Positions 50,356 through 58,859 of a DNA stretch of 64,000 nt are shown piece by piece (the stretch's first letter is position 1; every line of letters begins with the position of its first letter). The stretch lies in assembly GCA_035938175.1 (NCBI GenBank), contig DASZHD010000028.1:61625-125624 (forward strand), written 5' to 3'. The translations under genes and the position numbers were made by a program. Origin of the DNA: DASRDE01 sp035938175. Its GTDB lineage: Bacteria; Vulcanimicrobiota; Vulcanimicrobiia; Vulcanimicrobiales; Vulcanimicrobiaceae. The notes beneath the pieces are model-generated. The model ran no database searches and was not told where the DNA came from. It saw only the letters and a list, made by a program, of their open reading frames with translations.

Positions 50356-50709
50356 ATGCCGCATCAAATCGCCTACAAACGCCTATCCCGTACCGACGGT
50401 CATCGCAAAGCGATGCTCCGCAACTTGGCGACGTCGTTCTTCAAGCACGAAAAAATCGAGACGACGTCCACCAAGGCGAAGGAGATCAGCAAAGTCGTGG
50501 AGCGCCTGATCACGCAGGCCGCGCGCGGGGATCTCCATTCGCGCCGGCTGGTCGCGGAATACATTACCGAACCGGCCGTGGTGAAGAAGCTCATCGAGCA
50601 AATCGCGCCGGCGCTCAAGGAGCGAACCGGCGGCTACACGCGGATTACGAAAACGCGCGTGCGGCCCGGCGATGCTGCGGAACTCTCTATAATCGAACTT
50701 GTCAAATAG
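50356..50709 (+). CDS. rplQ: 50S ribosomal protein L17 (bL17)
   Basis: 117 residues, normal. It begins MPHQIAYKRLSRTDGHRKAML and has LATSFFKHEKIETTSTKAKEI and the C-terminal GGYTRITKTRVRPGDAAE. Last gene of the alpha operon, 18 bases after rpoA. No intrinsic terminator is visible before trpD. Confidence 0.98.
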   Translation: MPHQIAYKRLSRTDGHRKAMLRNLATSFFKHEKIETTSTKAKEISKVVERLITQAARGDLHSRRLVAEYITEPAVVKKLIEQIAPALKERTGGYTRITKTRVRPGDAAELSIIELVK

Positions 50710-50713
50710 AGAC

Positions 50714-50742
50714 TAGGGCCCTTCGACGGGCTCAGGACAGGC
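50714..50742. repeat. TTCGACGGGCTCAGGACAGGC repeat
   Basis: GGGCCCTTCGACGGGCTCAGGACAGGC fills most of the 40-base gap between rplQ and trpD. Related to 31647 and to a type of intergenic repeat widespread in bacteria. Confidence 0.7.
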
Positions 50743-50749
50743 TGTACTC

Positions 50750-51760
50750 ATGCAGTACGCCCCTTTGCTTCGCCGGCTGCTGGCCGGCGAGGATCTTAGC
50801 GAAGACGACGCGGCGTCCATGATCGGTGAGATCATGGACGGTTCGTTTACGCTCGTTCAATCTGCCGGAGTGCTGACCGCTCTCGCCGCGAAAGGCGAAG
50901 CGCTCAGCGAAGCAGTCGGCGCGGCTCGCGCGATGCGCGAGCGCAGCCTTCACGTCGAGCACGGTCTGCCCATGGTGGTCGACGTCGTCGGTACGGGCGG
51001 CGACAACGCGAACACGATCAACATTTCCACGATGACGGCGCTCACCGTAGCGGCGGCGGGAGTTCCCGTTGCAAAGCATGGCAATCGTGCCGCCTCCAGC
51101 GCGTGCGGCAGTGCCGACGTGCTGGAAGCGAGCGGTATGGCGATCGACGTGGATCCGCAGCGAGCCTCCCGCATGCTGCACGAAGCGGGATTTACGTTCA
51201 TGTTCGCACCCCGCTACCATCCGGCCATGAAGAACGTCGCGCCGGTGCGCAGGGAGCTGGGCGTGCGGACGATTTTCAACGTGCTGGGGCCGCTCACAAA
51301 TCCGGCGCGGGCGACGCACCAAGTCGTCGGCGTGGCCCGCGAGGAGCACATCGAGCTCATGGGTGACGTGCTGCGAAAGCTCGGCGTGCGCGCCGGCGCC
51401 GTCGTGCATGCGTCTAGCGGTATCGACGAGGTCAGCGGCGAAGGGCCGACGACCGTGTACACGTTCGACGAGGGCGAGAGTAGACGCTGGACCCTCGATC
51501 CCGCCCGTTTTGGTGTGAATGCGCCGATGGATTCGATCCGCGGCGGCTCCGTGGAAATCTGTAAGGACGCCTTCGAACGTATTCTCTCCGGCGAGCGCAG
51601 CGCGCGAACCGACGTCGTGGCGCTCAACGCCGGGCTGACACTTAGCGCGTGCGGTCGCACGCGCAATCTTCAGGAGGGTCTGGAACTGGCCCGCACGCTC
51701 CTGCACGGCGGCCAAGTGGCTGCGGTGTTCGAGCGCGCGCAGCGTTTTTCGTATGAGTGA
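50750..51760 (+). CDS. trpD: Anthranilate phosphoribosyltransferase
   Basis: 336 residues, normal. It has VGTGGDNANTINIST (PRPP-binding glycine-rich loop) near 83, KHGNRAASSACGSADVLEA near 108, and the later VVGVAREEHIELM. It adds phosphoribosyl to anthranilate in tryptophan synthesis. trpE and trpG, which supply anthranilate, are not in the window. Overlaps trpC by eight bases. Confidence 0.97.
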   Translation: MQYAPLLRRLLAGEDLSEDDAASMIGEIMDGSFTLVQSAGVLTALAAKGEALSEAVGAARAMRERSLHVEHGLPMVVDVVGTGGDNANTINISTMTALTVAAAGVPVAKHGNRAASSACGSADVLEASGMAIDVDPQRASRMLHEAGFTFMFAPRYHPAMKNVAPVRRELGVRTIFNVLGPLTNPARATHQVVGVAREEHIELMGDVLRKLGVRAGAVVHASSGIDEVSGEGPTTVYTFDEGESRRWTLDPARFGVNAPMDSIRGGSVEICKDAFERILSGERSARTDVVALNAGLTLSACGRTRNLQEGLELARTLLHGGQVAAVFERAQRFSYE

Positions 51761-52553
51761 CATTCTTGCACGCATTTACGATGCAAAATCGTCCGTGACG
51801 GCGCGCGAGCAATCGCAAGAGCCGTACGAAACTGTTCGGGAGCGCGCATTGGCCGGCGTTGCCGGCCGCCGCCCGTTCCTGACCGCACTCCGATCGCCCG
51901 AAGGTCCGGCGATCATCGGCGAGATCAAACGCGCTTCGCCTTCGGCCGGACTCATCGCACGAAATTTCGATCCCGCGCGGATAGCCGCAGCCTACGATGC
52001 GGCAGGTGTAGATTGCATAAGCGTTCTCACCGAGTCGGATCACTTCTTGGGCGAACTTGAATATCTGGGCGATGCACGGCGCAACAGCAAGCGTCCAATC
52101 TTGCGCAAAGACTTTCTGTCGACGCGGTATCAAATCGCGCAATCCGCCGCGTACGGCGCCGACGCGGTATTGTTGATCGTCGCCGGCTTGACCGATACCG
52201 TTCTCCGCGCATGCATGGATGAGGCCGCGCAGTACGGGCTGGACGTTCTCGTAGAGGTTCACGATCGAGGTGAGTTGCAGCGCGCGCTCGCGTGCGGCGC
52301 GACCCTGGTCGGCATCAACAATCGCGACTTGCGGACGTTCGAAACCGATCTGGCGGTCAGCGAATACCTGCTGCCGCACGTACCCAGCAGCGTAACCGTG
52401 GTAAGTGAAAGCGGCATGCAAGGACCGGAAGACATTATTCGCCTGCACGGAGCGGGCGCCAAGGCGTTCCTCATCGGCGAGGCGCTCATGCGTGCCGACG
52501 ACGCCGCGCAACTGATCGTTTCGTTGAAATCAGCCGTCGTCGCCATGCGGTGA
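51753..52553 (+). CDS. trpC: Indole-3-glycerol phosphate synthase
   Basis: 266 residues. Conserved GEIKRASPSAGLI (catalytic Lys), VLTESDHFLG, LRKDFL, VEVHDRGEL, GINNRDLRTFETDL and SESG give a complete TIM barrel. It closes the indole ring from CdRP. It overlaps trpD and shares a GTGA junction with trpF. Confidence 0.97.
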   Translation: MSDILARIYDAKSSVTAREQSQEPYETVRERALAGVAGRRPFLTALRSPEGPAIIGEIKRASPSAGLIARNFDPARIAAAYDAAGVDCISVLTESDHFLGELEYLGDARRNSKRPILRKDFLSTRYQIAQSAAYGADAVLLIVAGLTDTVLRACMDEAAQYGLDVLVEVHDRGELQRALACGATLVGINNRDLRTFETDLAVSEYLLPHVPSSVTVVSESGMQGPEDIIRLHGAGAKAFLIGEALMRADDAAQLIVSLKSAVVAMR

Positions 52554-53182
52554 GAACGCGAATAAAATTTTGCGGGTGCACGACCGTTTCCGACGTCACG
52601 CTGGCGGTTCAGACCGGTGCGGATGCCGTAGGACTGATCTTTGCGCCCTCGCCGCGCCAGGTTAGCGAAGAGGCGGCGCGCGAGATCGCGCAGCACTTGC
52701 CCGCATTCATCACGCCGGTCGGCGTTTTCGTAAATCCGGCGTACGAGGAACTGGCGCTGGCAAAGTCGATTTTCCCGGACTTGGTGTACCAATTACACGG
52801 CGACGAATCGCCCGCTTTCGTTTCCTCGATCGATGGGAAAGTCATTAAGGCAATCCACGTCGATCCCGCGGACGCGGATGCCGAGCGCATCGAGGCCGAG
52901 GCGAACAGCCATCCTCGAGCAATTATTTTGTTCGACACGAAGGTCGACGGTGCGGCCGGCGGAACGGGCGTAACGTTTCCGTGGCGCGCGATCGCACAGC
53001 TCGCGCGAACGCGTCCGGTAATGGTCGGCGGCGGACTAACGCCCGACAACGTTTCGAATTGCGTGCGCACCGTTCGTCCGTACGGCGTCGACGTGCGCAA
53101 CGGAATCGAAACCAATGGCCGCAAGGACGCGCTGAAAATGCGCATGTTCGTTCAAGCCGTAAAGGACACCGATGCGGCCTGA
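52550..53182 (+). CDS. trpF: Phosphoribosylanthranilate isomerase
   Basis: 210 residues. KFCGCTTVSDVTLAVQTGADAVGLIF holds the catalytic Cys, QLHGDE is present and the catalytic Asp lies in FDTKVDGAAGGTG. It performs the Amadori rearrangement before trpC. GTG start inside the trpC stop; ends 11 bases inside trpB. Confidence 0.95.
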   Translation: MRTRIKFCGCTTVSDVTLAVQTGADAVGLIFAPSPRQVSEEAAREIAQHLPAFITPVGVFVNPAYEELALAKSIFPDLVYQLHGDESPAFVSSIDGKVIKAIHVDPADADAERIEAEANSHPRAIILFDTKVDGAAGGTGVTFPWRAIAQLARTRPVMVGGGLTPDNVSNCVRTVRPYGVDVRNGIETNGRKDALKMRMFVQAVKDTDAA

Positions 53183-54380
53183 CGATCGCGGATATTTCGG
53201 AGAGTTCGGAGGACGGTTCGTTCCCGAAGTGCTGATTACAGCGCTCGAAGAACTCGAGCGTGAGATCGGCGCGGCGTTTGCAGACCCGCAGTTTTGGAGC
53301 GAGTACGAAGCGATTTTGCGCGACTTCGTCGGACGGCCTTCCCCGGTGTATCGCACGGGGCGCTTCATTGCAGGCAACTTCGGTCCGCTGCTAGCGGTGA
53401 AGCGAGAAGATCTCAATCATACCGGCGCGCACAAAATCAACAACACGGTAGGCCAAGCGCTGCTCGCGCGGCGCATGGGAAAAACGCGGATTATCGCGGA
53501 GACGGGCGCGGGACAGCACGGTGTAGCGACTGCGACGGTCGGCGCGAAGTTCGGTATTCCGGTGGATGTGTATATGGGCGCCGTCGACGTCGAACGTCAG
53601 GCGTTGAACGTGTATATCATGAAGCTGCTCGGCGCACGGGTTCACGCGGTAACCGGCGGCACGCAGACGCTGAAAGATGCGACGAACGAGGCGTTCCGGC
53701 AATGGGCCGCACGCGTCGACGACACGTTCTACGTCATCGGCAGCGTCGTCGGCGCACACCCCTATCCGTACATGGTGCGCGAGTTCCAAAAAGTGATTGG
53801 AATAGAGGCGCGCCGTCAGTGCCTGGAGACGTTCGGACGTTTACCGTCCGACGTGATCGCCTGCGTCGGGGGCGGGAGCAACGCAATGGGTATCTTCGCG
53901 GGGTTCATCGATGACGTGCAGGTACGCCTGTGGGGCGTGGAGGCTGCGGGCGACGGGATCGACAGCGGCCGCACGGCGGCGGCGATCACCGCGGGCAGCG
54001 TCGGCGTACTGCACGGTTCGCGATCGTACGTGCTTCAAACGGCGCTCGGGCAAGTCGTCGAGACGCACTCGATCAGCGCGGGTTTGGATTATCCCGGTGT
54101 CGGTCCGGAACATGCACACTTGAAACACACGGGGCGCGCCACCTACGTTCCGGTTACGGACGCGCAGGCGCTGGATGCGTTTTTCGAATTTTCCAAATTC
54201 GAAGGGATCATTCCGGCGCTGGAAAGCGCGCACGCGCTGGCCTTCGCGCGCGAGCTTGCGAGCGAACGCGGTCCCGATGACCTGATCCTCGTGAACCTGA
54301 GCGGCCGCGGCGACAAAGACATCGCGCAGGTCCGCGGACTGAGCGGCGGCGGGAATTCCGAGTTTGCGGAAGGACGCTGA
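53172..54380 (+). CDS. trpB: Tryptophan synthase beta subunit
   Basis: 402 residues, normal. PLP Lys in HTGAHKINN (near 86), GQHGVATATVGAKFG, GGGSNAMGIFAGF for the PLP phosphate and EGIIPALESAHA. It joins indole and serine. Overlaps trpF and trpA; the alpha/beta pair are co-translated as usual. Confidence 0.98.
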   Translation: MRPDDRGYFGEFGGRFVPEVLITALEELEREIGAAFADPQFWSEYEAILRDFVGRPSPVYRTGRFIAGNFGPLLAVKREDLNHTGAHKINNTVGQALLARRMGKTRIIAETGAGQHGVATATVGAKFGIPVDVYMGAVDVERQALNVYIMKLLGARVHAVTGGTQTLKDATNEAFRQWAARVDDTFYVIGSVVGAHPYPYMVREFQKVIGIEARRQCLETFGRLPSDVIACVGGGSNAMGIFAGFIDDVQVRLWGVEAAGDGIDSGRTAAAITAGSVGVLHGSRSYVLQTALGQVVETHSISAGLDYPGVGPEHAHLKHTGRATYVPVTDAQALDAFFEFSKFEGIIPALESAHALAFARELASERGPDDLILVNLSGRGDKDIAQVRGLSGGGNSEFAEGR

Positions 54381-55158
54381 GGCCCCGCGCGTGCTCGCGG
54401 AAATCTTCCGCGCCGATCGCCCCGCCTTCATCCCGTATGTCATGGCGGGCGATCCGGATTTGGAAACGACCGCGCTTGTCGTCAAAGCGCTAACGGAAGA
54501 GGGCGCCGGCGCGATCGAGTTGGGAATTCCCTACGGCGATCCGCTCGCGGACGGCCCCACGATCGCCGCCGCCGGTATGCGCGCGCTGCAGAACGGCGTC
54601 GGTGTGCGCGAGGTTCTCGATCTCATTCGATCCGTCGGACCGCAAGCGCCGCCAATCATCATCTTTACGTACTTCAATCCCGTGTACCAGTACGGGATCG
54701 AGCGTTTCGCCCGGGATGCCGCGGCCGCGGGGGCCGCGGGCGCGATCGTGCCGGACGTGGCCCTCGAAGAAAGCACCCACCTTCGCGAAGCGCTCGTGCG
54801 CGAAGGTTTGGAAATGCCGCTGCTCGTAGCGCCGTCCACGCCGCGCGATCGCGCGCGGCGGATTGCGGACGCTTCAGGCGGTTTTGTGTACGTCGTCTCG
54901 CGTTTGGGCGTAACGGGCGCCGCCGCGGCACCGGATTTTTCGCCGTTGCTTTCGCAGGTCGCGATGCTGCGCGAGGTTACGGATAAACCGCTCGCGGTCG
55001 GATTTGGAATACGCGCGCGCGAACACGTTCGCGAAGTGCGGGGCATCGTAGACGGGGTAATCGTCGGCAGCGCGTTGATCGATGCGTTCGCCGGCGCGCG
55101 CGGGGAAGAAGCGGCAAACCGCGCCGGCGAGTTCGTTCGGACGCTATCGATTAGATAA
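54364..55158 (+). CDS. trpA: Tryptophan synthase alpha subunit
   Basis: 264 residues. PYVMAGDPDLETT at the start, the catalytic Glu and Asp in AIELGIPYGDPLADGPTI, and GFGIRAREHV near the end. It releases indole from IGP and passes it to TrpB. It overlaps trpB by 17 bases and meets the opposite-strand exported protein with an 8-base overlap. Confidence 0.97.
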   Translation: MRKDAEAPRVLAEIFRADRPAFIPYVMAGDPDLETTALVVKALTEEGAGAIELGIPYGDPLADGPTIAAAGMRALQNGVGVREVLDLIRSVGPQAPPIIIFTYFNPVYQYGIERFARDAAAAGAAGAIVPDVALEESTHLREALVREGLEMPLLVAPSTPRDRARRIADASGGFVYVVSRLGVTGAAAAPDFSPLLSQVAMLREVTDKPLAVGFGIRAREHVREVRGIVDGVIVGSALIDAFAGARGEEAANRAGEFVRTLSIR

Positions 55159-55849
55159 TCGTGTACGGCGACCAGCCGTGCTGAATCGCCAACTGTGTCG
55201 CTGCAACGCCGGCGGGAACGACGTGGAAACCCGGTAAGATGTTGTGCTCGAAGTCCGACAGCACGTCATGCGGCTGCAACCCGGCCCCCTGCGCAATCAA
55301 TCCCGCAACCGCAGTCATTGCGTTGTGGCATACCATGAATGCGCCTCCGCGATGCAACACGGCCTGCGCGCTCCAATCCTGATAGATGCCATCCGGATCG
55401 TCGGGCGAAGCCGTCCGCCGCAAACTCTTTGCCGTATAATAGACGTTCGTCGGCGCGAGTTTGAAGGCGTCGCCGAATTTGTATTTCTGCCACAACGAAT
55501 CCGGCAGTGCAAACACGATTGACGGACCGGTCATAACCGCAAGCGTCGCGAGGCTTCCCGGTCCCTGATTTAGAGAGAACTCGAACGCGTTCAGCGAGTT
55601 CTGCATGTGCAGATAAACGCTTGCGACTCCGCCGACGGTGAGCGGAGACACGGATTGGAAGACCTGTTTGTTCCGCTTGGATGTTTCGAGGATCCGCATC
55701 ATCCCCGCACGGTCGAATTCGCTGGGTTCGAGCACGTGAAAATGCAGTGTTGCCGGTGGGCTCGATTGCGCGTTCGACGTCGCGGGCAAAGCGGCGGCTG
55801 TGAGGCCTATGGCACCGGCGGAAACGAAGAACTTTCTGGAAATACGCAT
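55151..55849 (-). CDS. Exported DsrE-like protein
   Basis: 232 residues with an N-terminal signal (MRISRKFFVSAGAIGLTAAALPATSNA, possibly Tat because of RK and the weak hydrophobic core). The mature part has the DsrE/F-like pattern, including FMVCHNAMTAV and a C-terminal VVPAGVAATQLAIQHGWS. The Cys of the FMVCHN motif is preserved. Such periplasmic DsrE-like proteins have no settled function. It is divergent from the membrane-GAF gene by 60 bases. Confidence 0.6.
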   Translation of the reverse strand: MRISRKFFVSAGAIGLTAAALPATSNAQSSPPATLHFHVLEPSEFDRAGMMRILETSKRNKQVFQSVSPLTVGGVASVYLHMQNSLNAFEFSLNQGPGSLATLAVMTGPSIVFALPDSLWQKYKFGDAFKLAPTNVYYTAKSLRRTASPDDPDGIYQDWSAQAVLHRGGAFMVCHNAMTAVAGLIAQGAGLQPHDVLSDFEHNILPGFHVVPAGVAATQLAIQHGWSPYTII

Positions 55850-55909
55850 AAACGCTCCCTGAACCGTAGTTCTGCATGGCTTTTTTGACGCTGTCCAGAA
55901 GTTTCCGCC

Positions 55910-57670
55910 ATGCAGGGCGCTCGAATTGCGATCGCTGCGTGCATTACTCTCGCAGCGTCGGCGATTTTGATCATCGAGGGCCTATCCTGGCCGCATAGCG
56001 CGCGCGTCGGCTCGCTGAGCGCTACGACGTTTCCTTGCGCAATGGGCTTGCAGGCCCTGACGAGCGCCGATCGGGCAGCCGGATTGCGCGACGGCGACAA
56101 GATCGCTTTTCCGGCGATGGACGTGCCCGCGAGAGCCGCCTCGGCATTCCACTACAGCCCCACCCAGGCCGGCCGCGCGGGAGATACCGTCGTCCTCGTC
56201 TTGGAGCGCGGGGCGCAGCGGCTGCGCGTTCCGTATTTTCTGCGCCGTCCCGGCCAGACCACCGTTTTCGCTGCGCAGCTCGGCTTCAAGGTTACGCTTA
56301 TCGCGATCGCGTCCTTATTGCTCTGGCGAGGGCGCGATCGTGCGTCCGTAGTGCTCGGTTTGTGGTGTACCGGCGTCGGCATCGCTTTGCCGGACGCCTG
56401 GTGGGGCATTTTGCCGCTTTCGGCTCGCATCGCCGGCGGCGCGCTCACGGCGGTGTGCTGGACGACCTCGCCGTTCTTGTTGTATCTCGTCGTCGAGTCC
56501 ATCGCCACGGGCGTTTCCTTGTGGGAAAAACTCTCTGCGCGTGTGATCATGGTCGCACTGATGCTTCCCGCGCTCGTGCTGAACAGCGTCGATGCCGTCT
56601 CGCAAGTGTTGAGCGGCTGCTGGGCGATTCCCGTCGCGCCATGGTTCGCAAACGCCGCATTTGCCGCCTCGCAGTGCGTTATCGTCGCGTTCTTCGCGCT
56701 GAGCTACGTTCGAACGAGCGGTCTTGCAAAACAGCGGATACGCTGGATATTTTGGGCGTTTTTGATCAGCCGCGTCGGCGTGCTGCTGAATCTGCTCAAC
56801 CGGCTGCTTCCGCATCCGATGAGCTTGAGCGGCTTTGAATGGGCCAGCGTGCTCGTGTTTCGGATCGGCTGCACGTACGCGATCCTGCGCCATCGCGTCA
56901 TCGACGTGAACTTCGTGTTGAACCGCGCGCTGGTCTATTCGATTCTCACCAGCGTCGTCGTAGGCGTGTTCATTTTGGTGGAAGACTTGCTGCAAACGTT
57001 TGCTGCAGGCCGCGGCATCGGGATCGCCGTCGAGGTGAGCGTTGCGCTCGCGCTGGGGTTCTCGTTCAACGCGTTGCACAAGCAAGTGGAACGTGCGATC
57101 GAACGCGCGCTTTTTCGCGCGAAGCACGAAGCGGCGAACATGCTTCGGCGCCTATCCGAGGAGGCGTCGTTTATGGAGAGTTCGGACGCACTGCTTCGGC
57201 GCGCGGTGACCGAGGTGCACGCATGCACCGGAGCGGCAACCGCGGCTATTTACGAGCGTAACGGTCAAGGCTATGCCAGATCCATCTGGTGCGGTCAAGA
57301 ACCGCCGCCGGACGTGATCGATTGCGACGACCTTGCCTTTGTACGGCTGCGCAAGACGCGCACCTACGCCGATCTCGGCGACGTTCCCAGCGCGCTCGGA
57401 AGCGACGGTATCGTCTTTGCATTTACCGTCCGCGGACAGCTGGGCGGGGCGCTTTTGTGCCGGCGCCGTCCGAACGGTGAGGCATATGCACCCGACGAGA
57501 TCGCGCTGCTGAGTGCTGTTGCGCACGAAGTGGGTGCCGAAGTTCACGCGATTCGCGCGCGTCAGCAAATGGACTTGCTCGATGCGCTATTGTCCGGTTC
57601 GCTCGACGTTCGCGAGGCTCGAGCCCGCTCGGCACGCGGCGATTCGGGACTTACAATATCTTCGTCATGA
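55910..57670 (+). CDS. Polytopic membrane protein with C-terminal GAF domain, no output domain
   Basis: 586 residues. An N-terminal helix is followed by an extracytoplasmic PDZ-like part (~45-110; AAGLRDGDKIAF), then about seven membrane helices (~120-380) and a cytoplasmic GAF-like domain (~400-575). The arrangement resembles sensor histidine kinases and cyclase regulators, but the chain ends with a Ser/Arg-rich tail and no kinase, GGDEF or HTH domain. It may act with a separate output protein. It ends 20 bases inside the convergent GNAT gene. Confidence 0.65.
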   Translation: MQGARIAIAACITLAASAILIIEGLSWPHSARVGSLSATTFPCAMGLQALTSADRAAGLRDGDKIAFPAMDVPARAASAFHYSPTQAGRAGDTVVLVLERGAQRLRVPYFLRRPGQTTVFAAQLGFKVTLIAIASLLLWRGRDRASVVLGLWCTGVGIALPDAWWGILPLSARIAGGALTAVCWTTSPFLLYLVVESIATGVSLWEKLSARVIMVALMLPALVLNSVDAVSQVLSGCWAIPVAPWFANAAFAASQCVIVAFFALSYVRTSGLAKQRIRWIFWAFLISRVGVLLNLLNRLLPHPMSLSGFEWASVLVFRIGCTYAILRHRVIDVNFVLNRALVYSILTSVVVGVFILVEDLLQTFAAGRGIGIAVEVSVALALGFSFNALHKQVERAIERALFRAKHEAANMLRRLSEEASFMESSDALLRRAVTEVHACTGAATAAIYERNGQGYARSIWCGQEPPPDVIDCDDLAFVRLRKTRTYADLGDVPSALGSDGIVFAFTVRGQLGGALLCRRRPNGEAYAPDEIALLSAVAHEVGAEVHAIRARQQMDLLDALLSGSLDVREARARSARGDSGLTISSS

Positions 57671-58145
57671 GCACGCTGTCCCACACTTCACCGTTTCGGC
57701 GCGGAACGTCGCGTGCAAAGTAGTCCCGCTGCTCGAAGCCGGCTTTGCGGTACAGCGAAATTGCGTGGGTGTTGTGGGGAAATACCAGAAGACTGATCGA
57801 GGAAAGGCCGCGCTCCCGGGCCCATGCAATTCCGGCATCGAGCAGCTTCGTGCCGATGCCTTTTCCGCGTTGCTGTGCGTCGACGTACATCCCGATGATG
57901 TGCCCGTACTCATCGTGCGGATAGACGTTGAGTTGTCCTGCCGGCAGGCCGTCGTACAGTGCGGCAAACGACGCGGCGTTGTTGTCCCGAAGCAGACGCC
58001 GCCACCGTTCGCGATACAGTCCCGGATCGAATCCGGGTTCGGTGCTGATCCACAATCGCTCGCCGGCGACCGCGGTAAAGATGGGCAAAAGGCGATCGAT
58101 GTCGTCGTCGGTCGCGGGACGAATTTCAAGAAGTTGCCGTTGCAA
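57651..58145 (-). CDS. GNAT family N-acetyltransferase
   Basis: 164 residues from a TTG start. The acetyl-CoA motif QQRGKGIGTKLLDAGIAWA and the final FPHNTHAISLYRKAGF are typical GNAT. Acceptor unknown. The Shine-Dalgarno GGAGG (58153-58157 on the minus strand) lies within the 3' arm of the upstream terminator hairpin, so readthrough folding would hide it. The stop overlaps the membrane-GAF gene. Confidence 0.85.
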   Translation of the reverse strand: MQRQLLEIRPATDDDIDRLLPIFTAVAGERLWISTEPGFDPGLYRERWRRLLRDNNAASFAALYDGLPAGQLNVYPHDEYGHIIGMYVDAQQRGKGIGTKLLDAGIAWARERGLSSISLLVFPHNTHAISLYRKAGFEQRDYFARDVPRRNGEVWDSVLMTKIL

Positions 58146-58147
58146 TG

Positions 58148-58181
58148 AAAAGCCTCCGGGTGTTTCTCGCCCCGGAGGCTT
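58148..58181 (-). terminator. Terminator of the VOC gene, overlapping the GNAT ribosome site
   Basis: On the minus strand, AAGCCTCCGGG / CCCGGAGGCTT with loop GCGAGAAACA and then TTTTC. The 3' arm contains GGAGG used by the GNAT gene, seven bases from its TTG. Confidence 0.85.
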
Positions 58182-58218
58182 AGCGTACTTGGGAAGCGGC
58201 GTTCTTGTCGATAGGCCG

Positions 58219-58602
58219 TTAGGCGGTTCCAGTCGTTACGACGGCCTGAACCGGCTGCATCATCCCGAAGATATTTCCGTCGGGATCTTTTGCATATTGC
58301 AGATCGCCGATGTCTTGAATGTTCATCTTTTCACCGAGCAGCGATCCGCCGAGCTCGGCGACACGCGCGATCGCCGCATCCAGATTGTCGACGTTCACGG
58401 TATTGATGACTCGATCGAACGGGCCGTTCCGCTCCATGATGCCGCCGTTGATTCCCGGCTCGCCTTCGCCGGTGTCGACGAGCCAATAGGGCATCGGCCC
58501 GTCCCACTTAGTGATTTTCCATCCGAAAGCGGCCGAATAGAACGCGGCCGCCGATTCTGGGTTGTCCGCCGGGATCTCGAAGTGCACGACGCGAGATGTC
58601 AT
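58219..58602 (-). CDS. VOC (glyoxalase/bleomycin-resistance) family protein
   Basis: 127 residues with one VOC unit beginning VVHFEIPADNPESAAAFYSAAFGW and the later DPDGNIFGMMQ with a Glu/Asp-like metal position partly replaced. GGAGG then 8-9 bases precede the ATG at 58602, which is the start I prefer over the longer open frame. Substrate unknown. Confidence 0.82.
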   Translation of the reverse strand: MTSRVVHFEIPADNPESAAAFYSAAFGWKITKWDGPMPYWLVDTGEGEPGINGGIMERNGPFDRVINTVNVDNLDAAIARVAELGGSLLGEKMNIQDIGDLQYAKDPDGNIFGMMQPVQAVVTTGTA

Positions 58603-58859
58603 ACAAAAGGCCTCCATGTTAGCGGTAGAGACCGCCATTGTACTGCACCCGGATAAAGGATCCATGAAGGCGCCGGCGCCCGGCCGGCGCCCGCTTCCTT
58701 AATGCGCGCGCCCGCTAGGTGGACGACCCTACCGGATTGAATGGCGGTACGGTTTGGCCGGACCATGCCCCGGCGGCGGCAGGCCGCCGAAACCGCGCGG
58801 GCAGAGCGGCTGTTGGTACATTCGCGCCATTTTCGGCGCCGCCAGTACGGAGTTTTACG

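Noticed and set aside
58603..58859. GGCGCC-rich inverted repeat near 58672-58695 as a terminator
   Set aside because: No T-tract on either strand; most likely an incidental GC-rich palindrome in the divergent VOC/pruA gap.
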